A stretch of 64,000 nucleotides of DNA from Xylanibacillus composti (GTDB lineage Bacteria > Bacillota > Bacilli > Paenibacillales > K13), in the NCBI RefSeq assembly GCF_018403685.1, contig NZ_BOVK01000032.1:41021-105020 (forward strand), written 5' to 3'. Positions 24,383 through 32,914 of this stretch are shown here, piece after piece (the first letter of the stretch is position 1; every line of letters begins with the position of its first letter). Made by a program: the position numbers and the translations under genes. The notes beneath the pieces are model-generated. The model searched no databases and had not been told where the DNA came from. It was given only the letters and a program-made list of their open reading frames with translations.

Positions 24383-25144
24383 ATGAATACGAGCATAGGC
24401 AAGTTGACTATTTCTGCAGCCCTATTGATATCATCCTTGGGGTTGCTGGCGGATGCTTCTGAAGCGGAGACAGCGGACAGTCGTATTGTAAAACAAGTTT
24501 CCTTCCGCGAAGAACCTTCCGTGTCTGGAAAGCTGATCAGGTATCTGGAGAACGGCGAACAGGTCGAGATTGTTCAGCAAGCGAGCAGCTACTGGTACAA
24601 AGTGAAGGACAGCGAGGGAAAGACGGGCTTCGTCAGCAGCAAAGAGGAGTTTATAGAAACCGACTATGTCATGACGCAAAACTCCGATCAACTAACCGGA
24701 AATAAGAGGAAGTCAATAGAAGATGTTATTGCCGAGGGAAAATCTTATTGGGGTACCCCTTACGAATTCGGGTCCAACCGGAATTCGACCCGCACTTTCG
24801 ATTGCTCAGACTTTGTGCGCCGTTCCTTTATAGAGGCGATTGGATTGTATTTGCCGACTGACTCGCGCAAGCAAGCCAGCTATGTAAAGGACCTGGGCAA
24901 TCTCGTTCACAGCCTGAATCAGCTCAAGCGGGGCGACCTGGTATTCTTCATGGATTACCAAGGATCGAATCGTTCCGATTACGCTGGCATAAACCGGGCG
25001 AAGCAGCGCGTAACGCATGTCGGCATCTATTTGGGAAATGGGGAGATGCTCCATACGTATTCCGAGAATTCCGGCGGCGTACGGATCGATTCCATTGAAG
25101 GCGCTTGGGAATATCGCTTTCTATATGGAGGAAGTGTATTTTAG
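24383..25144 (+). CDS. Secreted SH3b-NlpC/P60 peptidoglycan endopeptidase
   Basis: 253 residues: signal peptide (KLTISAALLISSLGLLADASEA), a bacterial SH3 domain (about 35-95), then NlpC/P60. The catalytic Cys is in RTFDCSDFVRRSF and the His in RVTHVGIYLGNGEMLH. It should cut D-Glu-diaminopimelate-type bonds in wall peptides. The ATG at 24383 has GGAGGT seven bases upstream. The ORF's earlier GTG-type start at 24353 would add a non-signal extension. Confidence 0.9.
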   Translation: MNTSIGKLTISAALLISSLGLLADASEAETADSRIVKQVSFREEPSVSGKLIRYLENGEQVEIVQQASSYWYKVKDSEGKTGFVSSKEEFIETDYVMTQNSDQLTGNKRKSIEDVIAEGKSYWGTPYEFGSNRNSTRTFDCSDFVRRSFIEAIGLYLPTDSRKQASYVKDLGNLVHSLNQLKRGDLVFFMDYQGSNRSDYAGINRAKQRVTHVGIYLGNGEMLHTYSENSGGVRIDSIEGAWEYRFLYGGSVF

Positions 25145-25260
25145 GACCTGCCCGGGCTGCCTTCGGGAGCGTCACTTTCGAACTTTCTTGAACTTGATCA
25201 TAAGAGCTGGCCTGCCCTCATAGTTTTAGATAAACGGACAGGGAAAGGTGGGAGCATGCG

Positions 25261-25755
25261 ATGTTCGGGAGGGGTGGATTCCGCCGAACCGGATATAGAA
25301 AAGTAAGAATCGCCAAATTTGTGCTCCTGCTTTTCCTCGTGCTGCTGCTCGTCGTCACGCTTCTGATCCGCTCTTTCTCACGAGGTGAAAGCGCCGAAGC
25401 CCGCGAGGCTGTCATTGTTTTCTATCGCTATGAGCAGACGGGCGACTTCGGCAGCGCCTGGGAGATGTTCCACCCCTATATGCAGCAAAAATTCAACAAG
25501 GCCCAGTACATTAAAACACGCAACCACGTGATTCTGGAGCATTTTGGCGTAGACACATTTGCATTCACGGTCGGCAGCGCCAAGCTGATCGGCAATTGGA
25601 CGATGTCCTTCGATGCCCCCGCTTTGTCCAATGTCTATCAAATACCGGTCACGCAGCATTTTCAAGGAAGGACCTTCGGCTTATTTGACCTCCATCAAGA
25701 GGTCTATGCCGTCAAGCTGGAGGGAGCATGGCGCATCATATGGGATTACCCTTGA
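25261..25755 (+). CDS. Membrane-anchored protein of unknown function
   Basis: 164 residues with a basic N-terminus, one strong TM helix (FVLLLFLVLLLVVTLLI, about 20-36) and an extracytoplasmic domain. The domain pattern (helix EAVIVFYRYEQTGDFGSAWEMFHPY, then beta strands ending EGAWRIIWDYP) looks like an NTF2/SnoaL-like fold. That is inference from the pattern only. It has an AAAGGTGGGAG ribosome binding site and its own position between a wall hydrolase and an L,D-transpeptidase gene, suggesting an envelope role. Confidence 0.75.
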   Translation: MFGRGGFRRTGYRKVRIAKFVLLLFLVLLLVVTLLIRSFSRGESAEAREAVIVFYRYEQTGDFGSAWEMFHPYMQQKFNKAQYIKTRNHVILEHFGVDTFAFTVGSAKLIGNWTMSFDAPALSNVYQIPVTQHFQGRTFGLFDLHQEVYAVKLEGAWRIIWDYP

Positions 25756-25762
25756 TCAATGG

Positions 25763-25909
25763 TCACAGCGGCTCTTCATTGTCGTGATCGCATCCATGAT
25801 CGCCTTGCCCCTCTCTTGCCTGTCGACAGCAGGCCTCCCATTTTTCCGTATCGATCCCCATTTGCGCCAGGACAGTATAAATATCCAGACTCACCTTTTG
25901 TTCATGCAT
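25763..25909 (-). CDS. Small acidic Cys/His-containing protein, 48 residues
   Basis: Short ORF reading MHEQKVSLDIYTVLAQMGI, then TEKWEACCRQAREG and a tail GDHGCDHDNEEPL. GGGG is 7 bases upstream of the ATG at 25909; another ATG in frame is at 25915. It lies 46 bases after the stop of the L,D-transpeptidase gene on the same strand, so it could be the distal gene of that operon. The three cysteines and two histidines near the C-terminus could bind metal (inference). I do not recognise it. Confidence 0.45.
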   Translation of the reverse strand: MHEQKVSLDIYTVLAQMGIDTEKWEACCRQAREGQGDHGCDHDNEEPL

Positions 25910-25955
25910 ACGCATTCCCCTTTATCGTTAGTTGCTTGGATAACAGGACATTCTC

Positions 25956-27425
25956 TTATTGCAGCCAAGCGAATATTTGACCCTGGGCGATTTCATCCTC
26001 GAAGGACAACCGCTCGCTCCACAGCGGACTATTCACGGCAATCTTCTGCTGAAAGGAAGCTCCCTCATCTGCCGCGATCCGAATCACGGAACCTTTCGGA
26101 AGCAAAGGATATATCTTGGCCATGTCTGCATCAGCCACACGCACACAGCCCTGCGACTGATTGGCCCCGATCGATGCGAGCTCGTTTGTTCCATGCACCG
26201 CATAAGGACCAAATCCCAGTGCGGCGGTTCCATACACTCCCGGCTGACTGCCATTCGGTTCCCATACACGTTCATCGATTTTGAATATCCCTTCGGGCGT
26301 GCGATGGTCTGCTCCGAGCCCGACCTGACTTTGCTGCAGCAGGAAGGGGCCGTTTACAACCCGGAGCGTGTGGCTGCTTGTGGTTACTAGCACTTCCATC
26401 GGATGATAAGGAATTTGAGCCTGGCTATAAGGCTGCAGCACCTCTTCCAGGTTGGTCAAGGAAGGCTGATAGAGCCAATCCGGGCCTGTGGCGTGCTCCC
26501 TGTCTGTTCGTTCTGCCCTGCCGTGCAAGGGCTTCGGTATAAAACTCAAATAATTATGGGGGTAGCTGTCAGCCAATTCCTGCAGTTGCTGAGGATAATG
26601 ACCGTGATCCTGATGGAATTGCTCGAGCGCTGTCCGTATGAGGTTCGTGGCAATGTGCAAATCCGGTTGCGCCGCGGCCTGTGCTTCCCCGTAATCCGGA
26701 TGAACGAAGCGAATATGCACATGGCTGTCACTGCCGGCATGGTAATGCGCGATGACAAACGCTCTGTCCGCTATGCTGCGGTCTGACATCGGACGAACAC
26801 GCATGTCCTCTTCACCGGCGGCATAAACGCCATGCAGGATGATGCGATCCTCCGGATACTGCTTCCCAAGCTGAAGCGCTTGGTCAAACAAGACCTGCTC
26901 AATCTCGCGGGTAGGCCGCTGCGGGTCGAAATACAGGTAGAATGGGCGTTCTCCGGCCTCATAGACGACACTCATGCCGACGGGCTCCATGACGAAACGC
27001 GAAACGACAGAGCGGACCCCCGGTTGATAGCTGGCGAGCAGCAGGAATAGAAGCAGGCATAGAAACATCGCGCCTACCGCCAGAGGGAGAACAGGAAGCA
27101 TACGCTTTCGCTCTGGCACGGAATCCGGCGGACTGCTCTCGTTGGCCTCCTCCAACTCCTTCAACGCCTCGCGAGCCCTGGCCGCATAGGGGGAACCTGC
27201 CGCAGCGCTTTTCCTCAGATGATAAAGCGCCTTGTTGTTCTCTCCTTTTTGCTTGTAGGCTTGTCCCACCTCGTAATGCGCCTCATAGGAATGTGGATCC
27301 ACATAACGAAGAATTTTTTCGTAATACAATGGATCGTCCCGATTGATGAACCTATTTCTTCCGGCCGGCTCCAGATTGTTGCGAAGAGTACCCGATACCC
27401 GTCCGGGTCCTGACCTGTTATGCAT
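25956..27425 (-). CDS. TPR-containing L,D-transpeptidase (YkuD domain)
   Basis: 489 residues: a cytoplasmic N-terminus with one TPR-like repeat (YEAHYEVGQAYKQKGENNKALYH cut across residues 45-70), a TM helix (LPLAVGAMFLCLLLFLLLA, about 110-128), then an extracytoplasmic region. The C-terminal YkuD domain has the catalytic motif HGTNELASIGANQSQGCVRV (HG, then SxGCxR). It should form or edit L,D cross-links in the wall. The ATG at 27425 has a GGAGGAGGAGGGA site; upstream codons to 27461 are non-homologous. The fusion of TPR, TM and YkuD is seen in Paenibacillaceae. Confidence 0.88.
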   Translation of the reverse strand: MHNRSGPGRVSGTLRNNLEPAGRNRFINRDDPLYYEKILRYVDPHSYEAHYEVGQAYKQKGENNKALYHLRKSAAAGSPYAARAREALKELEEANESSPPDSVPERKRMLPVLPLAVGAMFLCLLLFLLLASYQPGVRSVVSRFVMEPVGMSVVYEAGERPFYLYFDPQRPTREIEQVLFDQALQLGKQYPEDRIILHGVYAAGEEDMRVRPMSDRSIADRAFVIAHYHAGSDSHVHIRFVHPDYGEAQAAAQPDLHIATNLIRTALEQFHQDHGHYPQQLQELADSYPHNYLSFIPKPLHGRAERTDREHATGPDWLYQPSLTNLEEVLQPYSQAQIPYHPMEVLVTTSSHTLRVVNGPFLLQQSQVGLGADHRTPEGIFKIDERVWEPNGSQPGVYGTAALGFGPYAVHGTNELASIGANQSQGCVRVADADMAKIYPLLPKGSVIRIAADEGASFQQKIAVNSPLWSERLSFEDEIAQGQIFAWLQ

Positions 27426-27493
27426 TCCCTCCTCCTCCTCTCTAAGAGAAAAACCTTCCAATCCCCTCTTGCTCGCATTGCTTTGGCTTTTGG

Positions 27494-27808
27494 CTATGGA
27501 CCTTGCCTTTGACTTCTTCCGTCGCCCTGTTGGCGCTGACTGCTTTGAGCCGCTTTTTTCAAGTAGCTTCTTCGATTATAGGCCTTCACCTTATCCGGAT
27601 TTTTTCTTCTCCACTGTCTGTTGTACTCAGCTATCTCCTCCGGAGTGCGCTTCCTGTCCCGCTTGGGTGCGGGCTCCACACTCAGCCCAACCATGCAGTG
27701 GCTGAGCCTTACATACATCTCGTAAGCTTTCTTCTTCCCATAAACGGTGGCGTAAGCTTTCCCCTTATAGGAAATCACCCACTTGGAATTGTAGCGATGC
27801 TTTTGCAA
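27494..27808 (-). CDS. Small basic protein of unknown function
   Basis: 104 residues, very rich in Lys, Arg and Tyr. The first half (WVISYKGKAYATVYGKKKAY) looks like a small beta sheet. The second (TPEEIAEYNRQWRRKNPDKVK) resembles the basic helices near HNH-type proteins, but no HNH catalytic residues are present. The start is TTG at 27808; a GGAG lies rather far upstream. It sits 45 bases after the glmS stop. Nucleic-acid binding is a guess from charge. Confidence 0.45.
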   Translation of the reverse strand: MQKHRYNSKWVISYKGKAYATVYGKKKAYEMYVRLSHCMVGLSVEPAPKRDRKRTPEEIAEYNRQWRRKNPDKVKAYNRRSYLKKAAQSSQRQQGDGRSQRQGP

Positions 27809-27853
27809 GACAAACCATCAGCTCCTATCAATCAAACAATATTTCGCATCCCA

Positions 27854-29683
27854 TTATTCGACTGTTACGCTCTTCGCCAAATTGCGCGGCTTATCCACGT
27901 CGTTCCCCCGTGCCAGGGATGCATAGTATGCGATAAGCTGCAGCGGAATTACCGACAATGCGGGACTTAGCAAATCTGCAGTTGCGGGTATGAACGTGCA
28001 TTGGTCTGCCACATGATCCAACGGCGGGATGTTTTCGGATGCGATAGCGAAAACATAAGCGCCTCTTGCCTTGACTTCCTTCATATTGCTGATGGTCTTC
28101 TCGGCTACGTCTCCTTGCGTCAGCAAGGCCACGATTGGAAAACCATCCTCAACCAGCGCCAGCGTACCGTGCTTGAGCTCCCCGGCAGCAAGCGCCTCGG
28201 AATGAATATAAGAGATTTCTTTCAACTTCAGCGAACCCTCCAGCACTGCAGCATAGTCTATGCCTCTTCCTATAAAAAACAGGTTAGGATGCGTAGCGAG
28301 CTGCTCCGCCATCTGCTTGAAGGAGTTGGCTTGCTGTAAAATCTGCTCCGCTTGCTTCGGCAGCTTCAGCAGAGCGTCGATCCATGCCATCCTTTCACAC
28401 TTCTCCAAGCGGTTGACAGCCTGCCCCATATGAATAGCAAGCAGGGCGAAAGCGATGACTTGCGTCGTGTAGGCCTTGGTGGAGGCGACGGCAATTTCCG
28501 GCCCCGCACAAGTCAGAAGCACATCATCGGCCTCTCTGGCTATGGAACTGCCGATCACATTCGTAATCGCCAGAACACGCGCGCCTCTCGCTCTCGCCTC
28601 ACGCATGGCCGCCAGCGTATCGGCTGTTTCGCCAGACTGGCTTACTACAATAACCAACGTCGTCCTCGTCACGATCGGCGCTCGATAGCGATATTCCGAT
28701 GCAATGTCGAGCTCTACCGGATATCCCGCTATACGTTCGATCAACTTCTTGCCAACCACTCCGGCGTGATAAGCTGTTCCGCATCCAATGATGTGCACCC
28801 GATCAATCTGACGCAGCTCTTCCGGCCCCACGCCGATTTCCGAAAGCGTAACCTCCGTGCCCGATGAATCTAATCGCGCACGCATCGTTTTGCTGTAGGC
28901 TTCCGGCTGTTCGAAAATCTCTTTCAGCATAAAATGGTCAAACCCGGCCTTCTCGGCAGTATCTATATCCCAGTCCACGTGCAGCACATCTCGAGCAATG
29001 GATTGTCCTTCCACAGTCATCAGCTCCACAGCTCGGTCCGTTAACACAGCCATTTCACCGTCATGCAGAACGTAAATATCGCGGGTATGCTCCAACAACG
29101 CCGGGATATCGGAGCCGATGAAATTCTCCCCTTCCCCGATTCCAACAATAAGCGGACTGGCCATGCGAACGGCTACCAGCTTGTCCGGCTCGTATTCGGT
29201 CAGCACACCCAGCGCGAAAGCTCCCTTCATTCGCTTGACAGCCTGTTGAACTGTCTTGACAATGTCCCCCACATACAGGCTGGCAATCAAGTGCGAAATC
29301 ACCTCCGTATCTGTCTCGGACACAAAGATATGTCCCTGCCTGACCAATTCTTCCTTTAGCGTGGAATAGTTCTCAATGATGCCGTTGTGCACGACCGAAA
29401 ATTTGCTGCTATTATCTGTATGAGGGTGCGAATTTACATCTGAAGGCTTGCCATGCGTGGCCCATCGCGTGTGGCCCATTCCGATGTTTCCCTGCAGCGG
29501 CTGCTCCCGAAGCTTCGATTCGAGAGAGGCCAATCGCCCCTTCGATTTCCGGATTTGCAGTCCCACTTCCGTAAATACCGCAACGCCTGCCGAATCATAG
29601 CCCCGATACTCCAACTTTTGCAATCCATTCAATAAAACCTCCAGCGCGTTTCGCTTCCCTACGTATCCCACAATGCCGCACAT
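27854..29683 (-). CDS. glmS: Glutamine-fructose-6-phosphate aminotransferase GlmS
   Basis: 609 residues. The N-terminal glutaminase begins CGIVGYVG with catalytic Cys2 and has LEYRGYDSAG and GMGHTRWATHGKPSD. Two SIS isomerase domains follow (CGTAYHAGVVGKKLIE, VSQSGETADTLAA, IGRGIDYAAVLEGSLKLKE), and the C-terminus reads DKPRNLAKSVTVE. It makes glucosamine-6-phosphate for UDP-GlcNAc. It follows cysC by 12 bases, so there is no room for the glmS ribozyme usual in Firmicutes. This may be a second copy dedicated to exopolysaccharide, or control may be different. Confidence 0.95.
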   Translation of the reverse strand: MCGIVGYVGKRNALEVLLNGLQKLEYRGYDSAGVAVFTEVGLQIRKSKGRLASLESKLREQPLQGNIGMGHTRWATHGKPSDVNSHPHTDNSSKFSVVHNGIIENYSTLKEELVRQGHIFVSETDTEVISHLIASLYVGDIVKTVQQAVKRMKGAFALGVLTEYEPDKLVAVRMASPLIVGIGEGENFIGSDIPALLEHTRDIYVLHDGEMAVLTDRAVELMTVEGQSIARDVLHVDWDIDTAEKAGFDHFMLKEIFEQPEAYSKTMRARLDSSGTEVTLSEIGVGPEELRQIDRVHIIGCGTAYHAGVVGKKLIERIAGYPVELDIASEYRYRAPIVTRTTLVIVVSQSGETADTLAAMREARARGARVLAITNVIGSSIAREADDVLLTCAGPEIAVASTKAYTTQVIAFALLAIHMGQAVNRLEKCERMAWIDALLKLPKQAEQILQQANSFKQMAEQLATHPNLFFIGRGIDYAAVLEGSLKLKEISYIHSEALAAGELKHGTLALVEDGFPIVALLTQGDVAEKTISNMKEVKARGAYVFAIASENIPPLDHVADQCTFIPATADLLSPALSVIPLQLIAYYASLARGNDVDKPRNLAKSVTVE

Positions 29684-29695
29684 GGCTATTCCTCC

Positions 29696-30301
29696 TTAAA
29701 CAAGCTGTCTTTGTTCAAGATAGCTGATGAGTTGTTCGATAGACTCGGCCAATGAGAGCCGATCTGTTTTCAGCACCACTTCCGGATTCTCCGGAATTTC
29801 GTAAGGCGAGCCGATCCCGGTCAAATTGTGCAGCTTGCCTTCACGCGCTTTTCGATACAATCCCTTCGTGTCTCTCTGCTCGCAAACGGCTAACGGGCAG
29901 TCGACAAAAACTTCAATGAAACGTTCCCCGATACTGTCGCGCACCCGAACGCGATCCGCTTGCCGCGGCGAAATCGCCGAGACGATGACGACGAGGCCGG
30001 CATCCTGCAGCAACTTGGCAACCTCTCCCACTCTTCTGATATTCTCCGCACGCTCTTCCATGGAAAAACCTAAATCCCGGCTCAACCCTTGACGGACTTG
30101 ATCCCCGTCCAGCACCAGCGAAGGGATGAGTCTTCGACTCAATTCAGCTTGCAGGGCTGAGGCGATCGTGGATTTGCCCGAGCCTGACAACCCGGTCAGC
30201 CAAACCACAAAGCAGTTGAGATAAGGGTATTGCGCCAGACTTTCGGATCGGCTATCCGAATCGCCGCGTTGAAACATCCATGCATCAGCCATTGTCTCCA
30301 T
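29696..30301 (-). CDS. cysC: Adenylylsulfate kinase CysC
   Basis: 201 residues. Converts APS to PAPS, the donor for sulfate assimilation and for sulfotransferases. The P-loop LTGLSGSGKSTIA is near residue 35. LDGDQVRQGLSRDLGFS and the KGLYRKAREGKLHNLTGIGSPYE lid region are diagnostic. The start at 30301 is chosen because AGGAG lies 7 bases upstream; an ATG at 30319 is an alternative. No sat, cysH or cysN is nearby. The gene is embedded in the exopolysaccharide locus after galE, and a sulfotransferase gene lies at the other end of that locus. Confidence 0.93.
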   Translation of the reverse strand: METMADAWMFQRGDSDSRSESLAQYPYLNCFVVWLTGLSGSGKSTIASALQAELSRRLIPSLVLDGDQVRQGLSRDLGFSMEERAENIRRVGEVAKLLQDAGLVVIVSAISPRQADRVRVRDSIGERFIEVFVDCPLAVCEQRDTKGLYRKAREGKLHNLTGIGSPYEIPENPEVVLKTDRLSLAESIEQLISYLEQRQLV

Positions 30302-30336
30302 CAGCAAACTCCTCTCCATAGTGAAATCCCACCGGT

Positions 30337-30549
30337 TTATTTCTCCCTTAACGCTGTGCGCGTTCGCACCTCGGACTGCTGGTGATCGGGAGCTTGCAGC
30401 AGCTTCATGACAAGCGGTTTCAGCTCGTTGATATAGCATTGAACAGAAGCTTCATCGGCATGAATCGCACGTTCCTGGGCGTCGCGAATGAACGCTTGCA
30501 GTTCAAGGGTGAATTGATCAAGCGAGTACTTGGGACTTGTGTTCCTCAT
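30337..30549 (-). CDS. Small protein of unknown function between galE and cysC
   Basis: 70 residues, acidic and helical (SLDQFTLELQAFIRDAQERA, then ASVQCYINELKPLVMKLLQ). The likely start ATG at 30549 lies within the last codons of galE, and no good ribosome binding site is visible, so translation may be coupled. It ends 35 bases before the cysC start. Coding character is plausible but unproven; I do not recognise the family. Confidence 0.45.
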   Translation of the reverse strand: MRNTSPKYSLDQFTLELQAFIRDAQERAIHADEASVQCYINELKPLVMKLLQAPDHQQSEVRTRTALREK

Positions 30550-31567
30550 GAATATCACGTCCATAGCCGTCAGGATTTTGTACATTCCAGGCCCAGGAAT
30601 CTCTGCACATCTGCTCAATTCCATACTCAGCGCACCATCCCAAATGCTTTTTGGCCTTAGTGGGATCTGCATAGCAAAGCGCGACGTCCCCTGGACGACG
30701 CTCGACAATTCTGTATGGAATTACTTTGCCGGACACTTTCTCAAAGATCCGAACCATTTCGAGCACGCTGCACCCTTTCCCCGTACCGAGATTGTATGCG
30801 TCAATTCCGTGGCCTGTTAGCACTTTGTCTACTGCTTTCTGATGCCCTCTCGCCAGATCAACCACATGAATGTAGTCCCTGATGCCTGTTCCGTCGGGAG
30901 TCGGATAGTCCGCACCGTAAATGTTCAGTTCATCCAGCTTTCCTATTGCTACCTGAGAAATATAAGGGAGCAGATTGTTCGGCGTTCCTGCAGGATCTTC
31001 GCCAATGAGCCCGCTCGGGTGGGCGCCTATTGGGTTAAAATAGCGCAGCAGCAAAATGCTCCACGCAGAGTCCGAGCTGTACAAATCTCGCAGTATCTCC
31101 TCTATCATGAGCTTTGTGCGTCCGTAAGGATTTGTGGCGCCAAGCGGCGCATGCTCCGGTATGGGCACCACTTTCGGTACGCCATATACTGTAGCTGAGG
31201 AGCTGAACACCAGTTTCTTTACTCCGAATTTTTTCATGACTTCACACAGAATGACTGTACCCGTTACGTTATTTTCATAGTATTGCAACGGGGTCTGCAC
31301 AGACTCGCCTACCGCTTTCAAGCCGGCAAGATGAACAACTGCTTCAATTGGATTCTGTTCGAATATCATCTCTATCGATGATCTGTCAAGCAAATCTGCT
31401 TTGTAAAATTGGATTCGCTTTCTGGTAATCTCCTGGACTCTCTCAAGCGACTTGGCGTTACTATTCGATAAATTATCCACCACAACAAGTTGATGCCCTG
31501 CATTTAACAGCTCTACACAGGTGTGACTCCCTATATACCCTGCTCCGCCTGTAACTAGTATGGACAA
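30518..31567 (-). CDS. galE: UDP-glucose 4-epimerase GalE
   Basis: 349-residue extended SDR epimerase interconverting UDP-Glc and UDP-Gal (or the N-acetyl forms). NAD-binding GGAGYIGSHTCVELL is at residues 7-21. Catalytic residues are in SSSATVYG and NPYGRTKLMIEE (YxxxK), and the RYFNPIGAHPSGLIGEDP segment is typical. C-terminal WNVQNPDGYG completes the family pattern. It follows the Wzy-like gene by 3 bases, so it supplies sugar nucleotides to the surrounding exopolysaccharide locus. Confidence 0.95.
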   Translation of the reverse strand: MSILVTGGAGYIGSHTCVELLNAGHQLVVVDNLSNSNAKSLERVQEITRKRIQFYKADLLDRSSIEMIFEQNPIEAVVHLAGLKAVGESVQTPLQYYENNVTGTVILCEVMKKFGVKKLVFSSSATVYGVPKVVPIPEHAPLGATNPYGRTKLMIEEILRDLYSSDSAWSILLLRYFNPIGAHPSGLIGEDPAGTPNNLLPYISQVAIGKLDELNIYGADYPTPDGTGIRDYIHVVDLARGHQKAVDKVLTGHGIDAYNLGTGKGCSVLEMVRIFEKVSGKVIPYRIVERRPGDVALCYADPTKAKKHLGWCAEYGIEQMCRDSWAWNVQNPDGYGRDIHEEHKSQVLA

Positions 31568-31570
31568 TGC

Positions 31571-32869
31571 TTATCCCTCCATCCTTTTCACTCCTGTTAC
31601 CTTTGTCTCGCTATATAAGAAGCCGAAAATAATCCAAAAGAAAGGCGCCACGGAAACTACGCTTATGTTGAAGACGGCTTGAATCAAATATCCTGCTGTG
31701 CTGGCGAGCAAACCGCAGTGAAAGATTTGGTTTGCGCCCTCTGAGGTTCTGACCTTTTGGACGCCTTTCTTGAAGACCATCCCCAAAATCAGCAGATAGA
31801 GCAGAAGCGCCGGTACGCCCATCGTCAGCGCAATTTGCAAATAATCGTTATTCATGTCGTGGATGGGGGTACGAATATAGGTCGAATAGTCTGGATCAAC
31901 ACCCGGATGAAAAACATGTTGAAACGTATTCGGCCCGGAGCCAGTCCAAAAGTAAGCTTCAATTAGAGGAATCGCTGTTTGCCAGATATACCATCTGGAG
32001 GCTCCTGCCCAATTTCTGTCGGCATCTGCCACAATTATATGAGTATCGTGCCAAATGCTTTGAGCTCGTTCCCAATAGGTATTCTGAGACAGTCCGTTCA
32101 GCACGATCAGTACGAGGAAGAGAGTGACGATGCCAAGCATGCCTTTTTTCCACAGCCCCTTCCTCGTTCTGGCGAACAAGAGCAGAAATACGCTTAATCC
32201 CGCCGCAATACCCACCCAAGCGCTTCGTGTTTCGGAATGCAGCGACGCTGCGATGAGTATGCCGAACAACAGCAAATACATGAATGCGGCCGATTTCTTG
32301 GCAGCCATCAAAAAAAAGGTAAAGGCCAGCAGTGAGGCCATGACCAAATAGGAACCAAAGTAATCCGGATTGTCGAAAAAGGAAAAGCTTCGATTGGCAA
32401 AGTGATGGTTCATATGATCCTGCGGAAAAATAGCAAAACCATAATATTGAGCAATCCCATAACATGCACAAACCAAAGAGCTTGCCGCCATATACTGCAG
32501 GACTTTGCTCTGATCGAGCACAGACATGCGGGATGCATGCATAAACAGCGCAACATATGTACCCATGATGACGATTCCCTGATGCTGCGTGCGATCGCCA
32601 ATTAGTGAAGGGTAATCGGAATTTAAAGTAGAAAAACCGATTAAGAGCAGCAAGGCAACCATCAGCCACTCCATCGGTTTTGGTTTCAACTTTCCATATT
32701 TGTACTGTGTCAGCAGCGACCATACGTGCATCCAGCCGAGCAGGATGACAAATCCTATTAAATAATAGGCTTTGACATTCGTATAATAATCCCCCTGACC
32801 CCAAGGATAAATTAGAAACGGGTAGAAAAAACAAAACCACTGTAAAACGGAAACACGTTTGCTCCTCAT
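31571..32869 (-). CDS. O-antigen ligase/polymerase family membrane protein (Wzy_C)
   Basis: 432 residues with about eleven TM helices. The Wzy_C region runs from LHSETRSAWVGIAAGLSVFLLL through an extracytoplasmic loop (YWERAQSIWHD to TYIRTPIHDMNNDYLQIALTMG). The HDMNNDYLQIA motif is typical of ligase/polymerase proteins. It is the second such protein in this locus (the other at 34395-35651). One may polymerise repeat units while the other links them to an acceptor. Confidence 0.8.
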   Translation of the reverse strand: MRSKRVSVLQWFCFFYPFLIYPWGQGDYYTNVKAYYLIGFVILLGWMHVWSLLTQYKYGKLKPKPMEWLMVALLLLIGFSTLNSDYPSLIGDRTQHQGIVIMGTYVALFMHASRMSVLDQSKVLQYMAASSLVCACYGIAQYYGFAIFPQDHMNHHFANRSFSFFDNPDYFGSYLVMASLLAFTFFLMAAKKSAAFMYLLLFGILIAASLHSETRSAWVGIAAGLSVFLLLFARTRKGLWKKGMLGIVTLFLVLIVLNGLSQNTYWERAQSIWHDTHIIVADADRNWAGASRWYIWQTAIPLIEAYFWTGSGPNTFQHVFHPGVDPDYSTYIRTPIHDMNNDYLQIALTMGVPALLLYLLILGMVFKKGVQKVRTSEGANQIFHCGLLASTAGYLIQAVFNISVVSVAPFFWIIFGFLYSETKVTGVKRMEG

Positions 32870-32914
32870 TCCTATGATCCCACGCAGTCTTCTATTATGG
32901 AGTGATGTAACTTC

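Noticed and set aside
31959..32840. 293-codon minus-strand frame within the Wzy-like gene
   Set aside because: It is the other frame of a clear membrane protein and has no homology.
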